DNA of 64,000 nt from Streptomyces fumigatiscleroticus (GTDB lineage: Bacteria; Actinomycetota; Actinomycetes; Streptomycetales; Streptomycetaceae). The notes under the pieces are model-generated. The model was not told the DNA's origin. It made no database searches and was given only the letters and a program-made list of their open reading frames with translations. Location: the NCBI RefSeq assembly GCF_014647975.1, contig NZ_BMQF01000021.1, forward strand, positions 1-64,000. The letters run 5' to 3'. Below, piece by piece: positions 33,160-41,411 of the stretch (its first letter is position 1; each line of letters starts with the position of its first letter). A program made the position numbers and the translations under genes.

Positions 33160-33807
33160 CTACTCCGCGGCCTCCTCCATCGCCACCGGAGCCGGTGGCC
33201 AGGTGCCCGGTGCGAGCACCCCGAGCGCATAGGCGCGAGCGACCAGCTCGGCGCGGTTGGCCGCGCCCCAGAGGGCGGACAGCCGCCGCAGATGGTAGGT
33301 CACGCCCTCCGTGGTCAGGCCGGTCGCACGGGCGGCCTGTGCGGTGGTGGCGCCCCCGGCCAGCAGGGCGAGGATGCGGGCCTGCACCGGTGCCACGCGC
33401 ACGGGCGGCTCGGCGCGGGGCGTCCGCTCGCCCAGCACCCTGAGCATCACCAGCAGCGCGGGCGTGGCGTCCACGGAGTCGCTGACCGGGTCCGCCGTCA
33501 GCTCCCCGTGGCGTTCCGCGCCGCCGGGCCCCGGCCAGCGCACCGACACCTGGTACCGCGATCGGTGCCGCAGCCGGAGCGCCTGCGCGATCCGCGCCAC
33601 CTGGCCGGCCTCGCGCGGACTGAACAGCTCCAGCACGTCCCGGCCGCGCAGCCGCCCGGGCGTCGCTCCGCACTCCGCCGCCATCGCGGGGTTGGCGAGC
33701 AGCACCGCGCCGTGCACGTCGCACACCGCCACGGGTACCGCCACCCTGTCGAAGAGGGTCAGGGCGCGGTTGCGCCACATCACGGCCTCCGCCCGGTCCG
33801 CCTCCAT
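33160..33807 (-). CDS. PAS-LuxR transcriptional regulator
   Basis: A 215-aa protein with an N-terminal PAS-like sensor (VAVPVAVCDVHGAVLLANPA to ELFSPREAGQ, residues 18-75) and a C-terminal LuxR-type helix-turn-helix (QARILALLAGGATTAQAARA, then TEGVTYHLRRL). ATG 33807 has GGGAGG upstream. It is divergent from the CYP102 gene, with starts 155 nt apart, so it most likely controls that enzyme, perhaps through a fatty-acid or redox signal bound by the PAS domain. Confidence 0.88.
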   Translation of the reverse strand: MEADRAEAVMWRNRALTLFDRVAVPVAVCDVHGAVLLANPAMAAECGATPGRLRGRDVLELFSPREAGQVARIAQALRLRHRSRYQVSVRWPGPGGAERHGELTADPVSDSVDATPALLVMLRVLGERTPRAEPPVRVAPVQARILALLAGGATTAQAARATGLTTEGVTYHLRRLSALWGAANRAELVARAYALGVLAPGTWPPAPVAMEEAAE

Positions 33808-33962
33808 CAACGCCTCCCGCCTGCCACGGCGTACCGGCCGGGGCAAGGGCGACACGCCTGTGCGTCCTACACAATCATGTAGTGCCGTGGCGCGGACCGG
33901 CGGGCCCCGTCGACCACGCTGGAGGGCAGTACGTCCGTACCGCGAAAGGCAGTTGTCGCGCC

Positions 33963-36900
33963 ATGCCCCCCACCGCGCCCCCTCCCGTGTCCACCGACGC
34001 CCACCCCGGCGTCCCCGTCGTCGACATCTCCGCCACCGGTCCCGGCCGGGCCCCGATCCAGCAGGCCATGGACCTGATGCGGGAGCACGGTCCGGTGCTG
34101 GTGCGGCGGCTGCACGGGCGGGACACCCTGTTCGTCGCCGATCCGGACCTGGTGACCGAACTCGCCGACGACCGGCGGTTCGCCAAGCACATCGGGCCCG
34201 CCCTGGAGAACGTCCGCGCGTTCGCCGCCGACGGTCTCTTCACCGCGTACAACGACGAGCCCAACTGGGCGAAGGCGCACGACATCCTCATGCCCGCCTT
34301 CGCGCTCGGCTCGATGCGCACCTACCACCCGGTGATGCTGAAGGTCGCCCGGCGGCTCATCGAGGCCTGGGACCGTGCCGCCCGCTCCGGGCGGCCGGTG
34401 GACGTGCCCGAGGACATGACCCGGATGACCCTGGACACCATCGGGCTGGCCGGCTTCGGCTACGACTTCGGCTCCTTCGCCCGCGACGAGCCCCACCCCT
34501 TCGTCGCCTCGATGGTGCGCTGCCTGGAGTGGAGCATGACCCGCCTGGCCCGCGTCCCGGGCCGTGACCACTCGGCGGCCGACGCGGCCTTCCGCGACGA
34601 CGCCGCCTACCTCGCGCGGGTCGTCGACGAGGTCATCGCCGCCCGCACCGCCGGCGACGAGGCCGGCGCCGAGGACCTGCTCGGCCTGATGCTCACCGCC
34701 CGGCACCCGGCCGACGGCACCGCCCTCGACGCCGCCAACATCCGCAACCAGGTCATCACCTTCCTGATCGCGGGCCACGAGACGACCTCCGGAGCCCTGT
34801 CGTTCGCGCTGTACTACCTGGCCAAGCACCCGACCGCGCTCCGGCTCGTACAGCGGGAGGCGGACGCGCTGTGGGGCGGTGCGGCCGACCCGGAGCCGAC
34901 GTACGAGGAGGTCGGCAGGCTGACCTTCACCCGTCAGGTGCTCAACGAGGCGCTCCGGCTCTGGCCGACGGCCGCCGCCTTCAGCCGGCACGCGCTTCAG
35001 GACACCGTGCTCGGCGGCCGGATCCCGCTGCGGGCCGGGCAGGGCGTCACCGTGCTCACCCCGATGCTGCACCGGCAGCCCCTCTGGGGCGACAACCCCG
35101 AGCTGTTCGACCCCGCGCGGTTCACGCGGGAGGCGGAGGCGGCCCGGCCGGTGCACGCCTTCAAGCCGTTCGGCACCGGTGAACGGGCCTGCATCGGGCG
35201 GCAGTTCGCGCTGCACGAGGCGACCATGCTGCTGGCGATGCTCGTCCACCGCTACCGGCTGCACGACCACGCGGACTACCGGCTCACGGTGAAGGAGACC
35301 CTCACCCTCAAGCCCGACGGCTTCACCCTGACGCTCACCCCGCGTACCCCCGCCGACCGGGCCCACCCGCCGCTGCCGGGCACCCGCCCCGCCCACGGCA
35401 CCGGGGAACACGGCGCCGAGGAACACGGCACCGGGAACCACGGCACCGGAGAGACGGCCGCCCCCGCGACCCTGCCCGCCCGGGTCCGCGCCGGCACCGG
35501 CGTCCTCTTCCTGCACGGCAGCAACTACGGCACCTGCCGCGAGTTCGCCGCCCGACTCGCCGACGAGACCGCCGCGCTCGGCTGCGCGACCGAGATCGCA
35601 CCGCTGGACGCCTACGCCGACGGCCTGCCCGCCGACCGGCCCGTGGTGATCACGGCCGCGTCCTACAACGGCCGCCCCACCGACGACGCCACCGCCTTCG
35701 CCGCCCGGCTGGAGGGCACCCCCGACCTGACCCACGTCACCTACGCCGTCCTCGGCGTCGGCGACCGCAACTGGGCCGCCACCTACCAGCAGGTCCCCAC
35801 CCGCATCGACGACCGCCTCGCCGCCCTCGGCGCCACCCGGCTCCTGGACCGCGCCGCCGCCGACGCCTCCGGCGACCTGACCGGTACCGTCCGGGACTTC
35901 ACCGTCCGGCTGCGCACCGCCCTGCTGGAGCGGTACGGCGACCCCGAGGCGGGTCCCGGCACGAATACCGGCGCCCCGGAGCCCACGACGGCGTACGAGG
36001 TCCGCACCCTGACCGGCGGCCCGCTGGACGCCCTCGCCGAGCGGCACGGACTGGTGCCCATGACGGTCACCGAGGCGTACGACCTCACCGCCCCCGGGCA
36101 CCCGCGCCGCAAGCGCTTCGTCCGCGTCGCCCTGCCGGAGGGCGTCACCTACCGCACCGGCGACCACCTCACCGTGCTGCCCGCCAACGCCCCGGACCTC
36201 GTGGAACGCGCCGCCGCCGCGTTCGGCGTCGACCCCGGCGCCGTCCTCGACATCCGCCCGGCCCGCCCCCGCCGTGACGGCCTGGCGGTCGACCGGCCCC
36301 TGACGGTCCGTCAGCTCCTCGCGCACCACGTCGAACTCCGGGAGCGCCCCGGTGCCGACCGGGTGGCCGCCCTCGCCGCCGCCGACCCCTGCCCGCCCGA
36401 GCGCGAAGCCCTCGCGGCCCTCCCCGACGACGACCCGCGCACCCTGGTGGAACTGTTCGAGGACCATCCCGCCCTGCGCGGCGCCCTGGACTGGCCCCGG
36501 CTGCTGGACCTGCTCACCCCGCTGCGCCCCCGGCACTACTCCGTCTCCTCCTCGCCCGCCGCCGACCCCGGCCACGCCGATCTGATGGTCTCCCTGCTCG
36601 AGGCCCCCGCCCGCTCCGGCAGGGGCATCCACCGGGGCACCGGCTCCGGCCACCTCGCCTCCGTCCGGCCCGGCGACACGGTGTACGCCCGCGTCCAGCC
36701 GTGCCGGGACGCCTTCCGGATCGACGGCTCCGCACCCGCCGTCATGGTCGCGGCGGGCACCGGACTGGCCCCGTTCCGCGGCGCGGTCGCCGACCGTGCC
36801 GCGGCGCTCGCCGCGGGCACCGACCTGCCTCCCGCCCTGCTCTACTTCGGCTGTGACGCGCCCGACGCCGACTTCCTGCACGCCGCGGAGCTGCGCGCCG

Positions 36901-37199
36901 CCGAGGCCGCGGGCGCCGTCTCGCTCCGCCCGGCCTTCAGCGCACACCCGCGGGGCGAGGTGCGGTTCGTCCAGCACCGCATCGCCGCCGAGGCCGGCGA
37001 GGTGTGGGACCTGCTGGAGGCGGGAGCCCGGGTGTACGTCTGCGGCGACGGCTCCCGGATGGCACCGGGCGTGCGGGAGGCGTTCCGTGTCCTCCACCGC
37101 AAGCACACACCGGGCGCCGGCGAGCAGGACGCCGAACGATGGCTCGACGCGCTGATCGCGGCCGGGCGCTATGTCGAGGACGTGTACGCGGCCGGCTGA
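33963..37199 (+). CDS. CYP102-family self-sufficient P450:reductase fusion
   Basis: A 1078-aa BM3-type enzyme. The P450 domain has I-helix AGHETTS (270-276), ExxR in NEALRLWP, and haem Cys410 in FGTGERACIGR. A low-complexity linker (~470-503) joins it to an FMN flavodoxin domain starting LHGSNYGTC (517-525) and an FAD/NADPH reductase with RHYSVSSSP and AGTGLAPFRG. Such enzymes hydroxylate or epoxidise fatty acids using NADPH without separate partners. The linker holds three His/Gly/Glu repeats encoded by an imperfect 18-bp DNA repeat. ATG 33963 is used. A PAS-LuxR regulator is divergently transcribed. Confidence 0.95.
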   Translation: MPPTAPPPVSTDAHPGVPVVDISATGPGRAPIQQAMDLMREHGPVLVRRLHGRDTLFVADPDLVTELADDRRFAKHIGPALENVRAFAADGLFTAYNDEPNWAKAHDILMPAFALGSMRTYHPVMLKVARRLIEAWDRAARSGRPVDVPEDMTRMTLDTIGLAGFGYDFGSFARDEPHPFVASMVRCLEWSMTRLARVPGRDHSAADAAFRDDAAYLARVVDEVIAARTAGDEAGAEDLLGLMLTARHPADGTALDAANIRNQVITFLIAGHETTSGALSFALYYLAKHPTALRLVQREADALWGGAADPEPTYEEVGRLTFTRQVLNEALRLWPTAAAFSRHALQDTVLGGRIPLRAGQGVTVLTPMLHRQPLWGDNPELFDPARFTREAEAARPVHAFKPFGTGERACIGRQFALHEATMLLAMLVHRYRLHDHADYRLTVKETLTLKPDGFTLTLTPRTPADRAHPPLPGTRPAHGTGEHGAEEHGTGNHGTGETAAPATLPARVRAGTGVLFLHGSNYGTCREFAARLADETAALGCATEIAPLDAYADGLPADRPVVITAASYNGRPTDDATAFAARLEGTPDLTHVTYAVLGVGDRNWAATYQQVPTRIDDRLAALGATRLLDRAAADASGDLTGTVRDFTVRLRTALLERYGDPEAGPGTNTGAPEPTTAYEVRTLTGGPLDALAERHGLVPMTVTEAYDLTAPGHPRRKRFVRVALPEGVTYRTGDHLTVLPANAPDLVERAAAAFGVDPGAVLDIRPARPRRDGLAVDRPLTVRQLLAHHVELRERPGADRVAALAAADPCPPEREALAALPDDDPRTLVELFEDHPALRGALDWPRLLDLLTPLRPRHYSVSSSPAADPGHADLMVSLLEAPARSGRGIHRGTGSGHLASVRPGDTVYARVQPCRDAFRIDGSAPAVMVAAGTGLAPFRGAVADRAAALAAGTDLPPALLYFGCDAPDADFLHAAELRAAEAAGAVSLRPAFSAHPRGEVRFVQHRIAAEAGEVWDLLEAGARVYVCGDGSRMAPGVREAFRVLHRKHTPGAGEQDAERWLDALIAAGRYVEDVYAAG

Positions 37200-37329
37200 C
37201 CGAAGGGGAGCAACGGGCACACGGCTGCTGAGTGCACGTCTGAACCGACGAGTTGGTGCGCGGCAGCGGGCCCCGGGGCCGTTGCCCGCCACCGGCTGGC
37301 CTTCGTCGACCGGCCGGTGGCCACCCTGG

Positions 37330-37545
37330 TCCGTCTGGGAGGCGCTCGCGGCGGGTGAGAGGACCGCGATCGCGGTGAGCGCCACCGCTCCCGGCACGAC
37401 GGCGAGAGCCGGGCCGAGGGGGAGGCCGGGCGCGGAGAGGCGGATACCGAAGGGCTTCAGCGCGTACGGCAGGAGATCGGCGGCCAGGGCGGCGGCGCCC
37501 GCTCCGGTGGTTCCGGCGACGGCCCCGGTCCGTGCTCCCTGCGCG
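37330..37545 (-). pseudogene. Membrane-protein fragment, FtsX-like permease C-terminus
   Basis: The minus-strand frame ADLLPYALKPFGIRL, then LPLGPALAVVPGAVALTAIA and VLSPAASAS resembles the last two membrane segments of FtsX/MacB-like ABC permeases, with the PA..A motif after the final helix. There is no start and no upstream domain. It is a fragment abutting a response-regulator fragment on the other strand. Confidence 0.4.
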
Positions 37546-37919
37546 GCCGGCGCGCGGGCCGGCGGCTCCTGGTCGGCGCCTGCGGCTTCCTGCTCAAGGA
37601 CTCCGGCCCCGCCCTGCTCGTCGAGGCCGTGCGCGCCGCCGTCTCCGGCGAGGCCCTGATCAGCCCGTCGATCACCGTACGCCTTCTGCGGTCCCTGACC
37701 GTTCCGGCACCCGCCCGCGACACCGGCGGGCTGTCCCTCCGGGAGACGGACGTGGTGCGCCTGGTCGCCCGGGGACGCACCAACGCCGAGATCGCGGAGC
37801 GGCTGGTCATCACCGTCGGCACGGTCAGGAGCCATCTGAGCAGCGTCCAGACGAAGCTGACCGCCCGCAATCGGGGGGAGATCGCCGCCTGGGCCCGGGA
37901 ACGGGGGCTGGTCGACTGA
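37541..37919 (+). pseudogene. NarL/LuxR-type response regulator, N-terminally truncated
   Basis: The frame begins mid-receiver with GACGFLLKDSGPALLVEAVR, the conserved Lys region of NarL-family receivers. It continues through the complete LuxR HTH (LSLRETDVVRLVARGRTNAE, GTVRSHLSSVQTKL) to a stop at 37919. The phospho-acceptor half is missing. A short product starting at an internal ATG/GTG could still bind DNA, so a truncated active protein is not excluded. Confidence 0.7.
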
Positions 37920-37937
37920 CGAAGCGCGGGGCGAACC

Positions 37938-38220
37938 GTCGACGGGACGCGACGACGCCCTCCTCGACGGCGCCGCGGACACGGCGAACTCCCCCGGCCA
38001 CGCCGCCCCGACACGCCCCGGGAAACTGGCCGGTCTGCCACCGGCCTACCACCTGGACGTCGACTCCGCGGAGACCTTCCGCGACGAGACCGTCGCCCAC
38101 GCCGGCCGACTGTGACAGGCGGGCTTCCCGTGCGAGCTGCTTGTGTGGCCCGGCGGCTTCCACGGCTTCGACGGGTTCGCCCCCGGGCACGCCTGTCCCA
38201 CCGCGCCAAGGAGACCCGCT
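37938..38220 (+). pseudogene. Alpha/beta-hydrolase (HSL/fold-3) C-terminus with internal stop
   Basis: The frame LAGLPPAYHLDVDSAETFRD, AHAGRL, stop, QAGFPCELLVWPGGFHGFD is the C-terminal third of an acetyl-hydrolase/esterase, including the catalytic Asp and His (GGFHGFD) regions. TGA at 38113-38115 stands where relatives have Trp (LWQAG), so a single G-to-A change explains it. The N-terminal part with the nucleophile is absent. It is a pseudogene. Confidence 0.75.
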
Positions 38221-38538
38221 CGCAGGGGCTGCGCGGTCTGCTGGACACCCGCATGTCGGCAGATGACGGGAAGGCTCCTGTTCGCCTGCGCCCGCACACC
38301 CTTCCCCAAGGCGCCTCATGACCATGGTCGGCCTGTTCTGATCACTGATGACTCCGTGTACGTGCGGGCCGAGCCCGCCGGTACGGCACCGGGGTTCCGG
38401 CTGACCACGCACGGCGTCGAGACCCTGACCATCGGCCAGGGGGGCAGGCCGTGGAAGTGGAGCGAGGTGCGGCCATCGACGTCCGCGAGGTGGCCGTACG
38501 GTCGGCTGCCCGGCGCCTGATGTGCCTCTTGTGCGGAG
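38221..38538. other. Gap after the hydrolase remnant
   Basis: A plus-strand frame (SVYVRAEPAGTAPGFRLTTH, then TIGQGGRPWKW) has coding-like composition for about 40 codons, but no start, stop or family can be assigned. It is probably another remnant. Confidence 0.3.
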
Positions 38539-38576
38539 GCGGGACCGCGAACGGCTCGGGCGGTTCGCGGTCCCGC
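38539..38576 (-). terminator. Strong hairpin after the PadR-membrane protein operon
   Basis: GCGGGACCGCGAAC and GTTCGCGGTCCCGC form a perfect 14-bp stem with a 10-nt loop, 63 nt beyond the stop of the membrane-protein gene. No T-run follows on either strand. Its stability and position fit a factor-independent-like Streptomyces terminator. Confidence 0.75.
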
Positions 38577-38638
38577 GGCGGCGCTCCGGCCGGTCGAAGC
38601 GAGCGGCCGGAGCGGGCGTGGCGCGTCGCGCCCGGGTG

Positions 38639-39592
38639 TCAGTGCGCGATGTCGTCCGCCGGGCCGGTGGATGTGGGGCGGTCGGCGCGCCGCCGGTTGA
38701 GGACGGGGAGGCCGAGTACGGCCAGGACCAGGGGAAGGGCCAGGAGCAATGTGACCAGGTCCTGTCCGGCGCCCGACGTGCCGGCCGTGCTCATCAGGGT
38801 CTGCTCGTAGGTGAAGAACAGCAGCGGCAGGGCGGCGAGGACGGCGGCCGGCGGGAGGAGGCGGTCGCGGGTCAGGAGGGCGAGTGCGGCGCCCAGCGCG
38901 GTCAGGACGGCCGGTGTCGCGGACACCGCTCCTTCCTGCCAGCCGGCCGACGCCGCGAGGAAGGTGATGGCGGTGATCGCCGCCGTGCGGACGCGGACGG
39001 GCCAGGACGCCTCGAGCAGGTCGCGCGGTGCGATCAGGAGCAGCGCGGCCCACAGCAGTTGGGGCAGGCCCGCCACGAGCAGATTGCTCAGCACGAGCAG
39101 TGCGTCGAACTCGGCGAAGGCGTGGCTGACGTAGTCGATCCGGGCGCCGAGCACGGCGAGCACGGCGAGCACACCGGCCGCCCGGGCGGGCTGCCAGTGC
39201 CCGGCCAGCACGGAGAGCAGCGACAGGCACCACAGCACGGCGGCCGTCACGGCGATCGCATGCGGCACTCCGCCGATCTCCCTCGTCCAGGGGAAGGTGA
39301 GCGGCGGTTGGATGTGTGCCAGGGGGAACACCTGGGCCAGTTGCTGACCTGTGGCGACGGCCACGACGAGCGGCGCGGCCACGGCGGCCAGCCGGGCGCC
39401 GGGCCGGTCGGAGGTGAGCCCGGTGCGCAGCCGCAGGGCGTGCCCGGCGATGCTGACCGCCTCGAGCCGGCGCGCCATGCGGCCGCGTCCGGCAGTGGCG
39501 TCGGCGGCGACGCCGATGATCTCCTGGCCGTGCCGGGCACGGTAGTCGCGCGGATACAGGCGCAGGGCCAGCGTCAGGGAACGGGAGTTCAC
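38639..39592 (-). CDS. PadR-associated integral membrane protein
   Basis: A 317-aa protein: a short cytoplasmic N-terminus (SLTLALRLYPRDYRARHGQE, the permease-prefix-like motif seen in PadR-linked proteins), then about 8 hydrophobic segments, and a polar tail. GTG 39592 overlaps the PadR stop (GTGA), so it is translationally coupled to its regulator. Function is unknown; related genes travel with PadR as envelope-stress or efflux partners. The operon ends in a strong hairpin. Confidence 0.8.
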   Translation of the reverse strand: MNSRSLTLALRLYPRDYRARHGQEIIGVAADATAGRGRMARRLEAVSIAGHALRLRTGLTSDRPGARLAAVAAPLVVAVATGQQLAQVFPLAHIQPPLTFPWTREIGGVPHAIAVTAAVLWCLSLLSVLAGHWQPARAAGVLAVLAVLGARIDYVSHAFAEFDALLVLSNLLVAGLPQLLWAALLLIAPRDLLEASWPVRVRTAAITAITFLAASAGWQEGAVSATPAVLTALGAALALLTRDRLLPPAAVLAALPLLFFTYEQTLMSTAGTSGAGQDLVTLLLALPLVLAVLGLPVLNRRRADRPTSTGPADDIAH

Positions 39593-39948
39593 GCGGGGCT
39601 CGCCTCCCAACCGCCGAGGCCGTCGACGGGGCCGTTGCCGAGCCGGCGGTGCGCCTCGGTGACGACGGTGCGCAGGTGGCCGATCTCCTCGGCCAGCGCG
39701 GCCCGGCCCGAGGGGCTGAGGGAGTAGAAGCGGCGGGCGCGGCCGTCCACGACCTCCTCCCGCTCGACCTGGATCAGGCCCTGGCCCTGGAGCCGGTCCA
39801 GGGCGCCGTACAGGGTTCCGGTGCGCAGACGCACGCGGCCTTCGGACAGTGCGGCGACCTCTTGGAGGATCCCGTACCCATGACGGGGCGCGTCCGCCAG
39901 GGCCGTGAGGATGAGCAGGGCCGGGCCCTGCACCAGACGGTTACTCAT
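39589..39948 (-). CDS. PadR-family transcriptional repressor
   Basis: A 119-aa PadR protein with winged helix (GPALLILTALADAPRHGYGI, GTLYGALDRLQGQGLI, RRFYSLSPSGRAAL). PadR proteins repress their own operon and respond to phenolics or drugs. ATG 39948 is used; GTG 39954 is two codons earlier. An almost perfect 21-bp inverted repeat lies immediately upstream, and the downstream membrane-protein gene overlaps by 4 nt, giving a complete self-regulated operon. Confidence 0.92.
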   Translation of the reverse strand: MSNRLVQGPALLILTALADAPRHGYGILQEVAALSEGRVRLRTGTLYGALDRLQGQGLIQVEREEVVDGRARRFYSLSPSGRAALAEEIGHLRTVVTEAHRRLGNGPVDGLGGWEASPA

Positions 39949-39957
39949 GATCACAGA

Positions 39958-39978
39958 ATATATCGTCCGACGACATAT
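39958..39978. promoter_or_regulatory. PadR operator (21-bp inverted repeat)
   Basis: ATATATCGTC and GACGACATAT flank a central C and form a palindrome with one mismatched pair. The ATAT...ATAT ends and 10-bp arms are typical PadR boxes, and the site lies 10 nt before the start codon, where binding would block transcription. Confidence 0.8.
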
Positions 39979-40181
39979 GCCGTGCGCAGGTCCACCGCGT
40001 CGGCCAGTACGGCGAATGCGTCTGTGCTCGCCCAGGTGACCCCCGTCCTGGCATGCGCTCAGCAGAACGCGGTCCCCCCAGCGCCGGCTTCGGCCTGCGA
40101 GGAACCGACCGTCGCCGCCGACAACAACATCACCACCACCACCGCCGCCGGCGGCGGCGTCTTCGTGGGGCGGTCGCCTTC

Positions 40182-40390
40182 ATGGGGGAGCGCGGCCAGC
40201 GCCCCGCCCCCTGGCCGGACACCGACCGGACGCCGCGGGCGTCGCCCTTCCGCATCGACCCCGCTCTGCTCCGCCGCGACCTGGACGCCCGGTTCGCCAT
40301 CGGGCTGCGGCTGCCGGATCCGGTGACGATCGCAGGTGCCACCGGGAACGCCTTCAGCGCCGTCGACGTACACGTGTGCGTCAGCCGAGA
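40182..40390 (+). pseudogene. Possible gene fragment (unrecognised)
   Basis: From ATG 40182 a frame with strong G/C-ending codons reads GERGQRPAPWPDTDRTP, SPFRIDPALLRRDLDARFAI and GLRLPDPVTIAGATGNAF. It then loses coding character just before a large hairpin. No family is recognised. It may be the head of a gene whose rest has been deleted. Confidence 0.3.
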
Positions 40391-40398
40391 TTCCGCGC

Positions 40399-40454
40399 GT
40401 GTGTCCGCGCCGTGTCCCGCCGGCTCCGGTCGGCGGGACACGGCGCGGACACAC
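40399..40454. terminator. Perfect 24-bp inverted repeat (hairpin)
   Basis: Left arm 40399-40422 and right arm 40431-40454 are exact reverse complements (GTGTGTCCGCGCC... and ...GGCGCGGACACAC) around the 8-nt loop GCTCCGGT. It is the strongest hairpin in the window. It lies between divergent genes, 89 nt before the SDR start, so it would shield that gene from upstream reading or act as a regulatory structure. Confidence 0.85.
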
Positions 40455-40542
40455 TCCCCAGGTGTCGCTGTACACAGCAACTACGTATGCTGCAAGAGCA
40501 CAGTGGATGAACACATATGTTGTCGAGAGCACGGGAGAAGCC

Positions 40543-41322
40543 ATGGACCTGCAACTCACGGGCCGACGAGCGGTGGTCACCGGCGGCAGCCGGGGCATCG
40601 GCTTCGAGATCGGCCGGGTTCTGGCGTCGGAAGGCGCCTCGGTCGCTCTGGTCGCCAGGTCCGCTCGCCACGCCGAGGAGCAGGCCGCCTCGCTGCGCGA
40701 GGAGACCGGTGCCGAGGTCGTCGCGGTCCCGGCCGACACCGGGGACGACGCTTCGGTGGCCGAGATGGCCCGGACGGTGCGGGAGCGGCTCGGTGACGTG
40801 GACATCCTGGTGAACAATGCCGCCACCACCAATCCGGGTGCGTTTTCGGACGACGCCTTGGAGACCGAGATCAATGTCAAGGTCCGCGGCTATCTGCGCT
40901 GCGTCCGTGCTTTCGCCCCCGCCATGACGGAGCGGGGCTGGGGCAGGATCATCAACATCAGCGGGCTGGCGGCACGGCAGAGCGGGTCGGTGACCGGATC
41001 GGTGCGCAACGCCGCTGTGGTCGCCATGACGAAGAACCTGGCGGACGAGCTCGGGCCGTTCGGGATCAACGTCGTCTCCGTCCAGCCCGGCGCCACGCGG
41101 ACCCGTACCTGGCTGGACAACCTGGAGAGTCAGGCGACCGCCACGGGGCTCAGTCCGGCGGAACTGGAGGCCCGGTCCGCCGCGGCCGTCTCCATCGGCC
41201 GGATCGTGGAACCGCACGAGGTGGCGTCCGTCGTCGCCTTCCTGGCCAGTCCGCTCAGCGTGGCGATCAACGGTGACACGATCATCACGAGCGGTGGCGT
41301 CAAGGGTCCTATCTACTACTGA
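40543..41322 (+). CDS. SDR-family protein lacking the YxxxK pair
   Basis: A 259-aa SDR with glycine motif TGGSRGIG (13-20), NNAA (91-94) and Ser140 in INISG. At the positions expected for the catalytic Tyr and Lys it has TGSVRNAAVVAMTK, with Gly/Ser (152/153) and Asn156 instead. The C-terminus (VAFLASPLSVAINGDTIITS) is otherwise normal. It either belongs to a divergent SDR subfamily with different chemistry or only binds NAD(P). GGGAGAAG precedes ATG 40543. A methyltransferase gene follows 89 nt later. Confidence 0.88.
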   Translation: MDLQLTGRRAVVTGGSRGIGFEIGRVLASEGASVALVARSARHAEEQAASLREETGAEVVAVPADTGDDASVAEMARTVRERLGDVDILVNNAATTNPGAFSDDALETEINVKVRGYLRCVRAFAPAMTERGWGRIINISGLAARQSGSVTGSVRNAAVVAMTKNLADELGPFGINVVSVQPGATRTRTWLDNLESQATATGLSPAELEARSAAAVSIGRIVEPHEVASVVAFLASPLSVAINGDTIITSGGVKGPIYY

Positions 41323-41411
41323 ACCTCACATCGCGACGTCGGGTGCGGTAGCGGACCTACTGTCCCAGTAGATACATGTCTAAGTGACTGACATATTCCA
41401 GAAGGAGTCTC

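Noticed and set aside
33867..37982. 1371-codon open frame antisense to the P450 fusion
   Set aside because: It mirrors the CYP102 gene, its composition is Gly/Val/Arg-rich without domains, and it arises from the absence of stops in very GC-rich antisense DNA. Only the far end (37330-37545) shows a protein-like fragment, reported separately.
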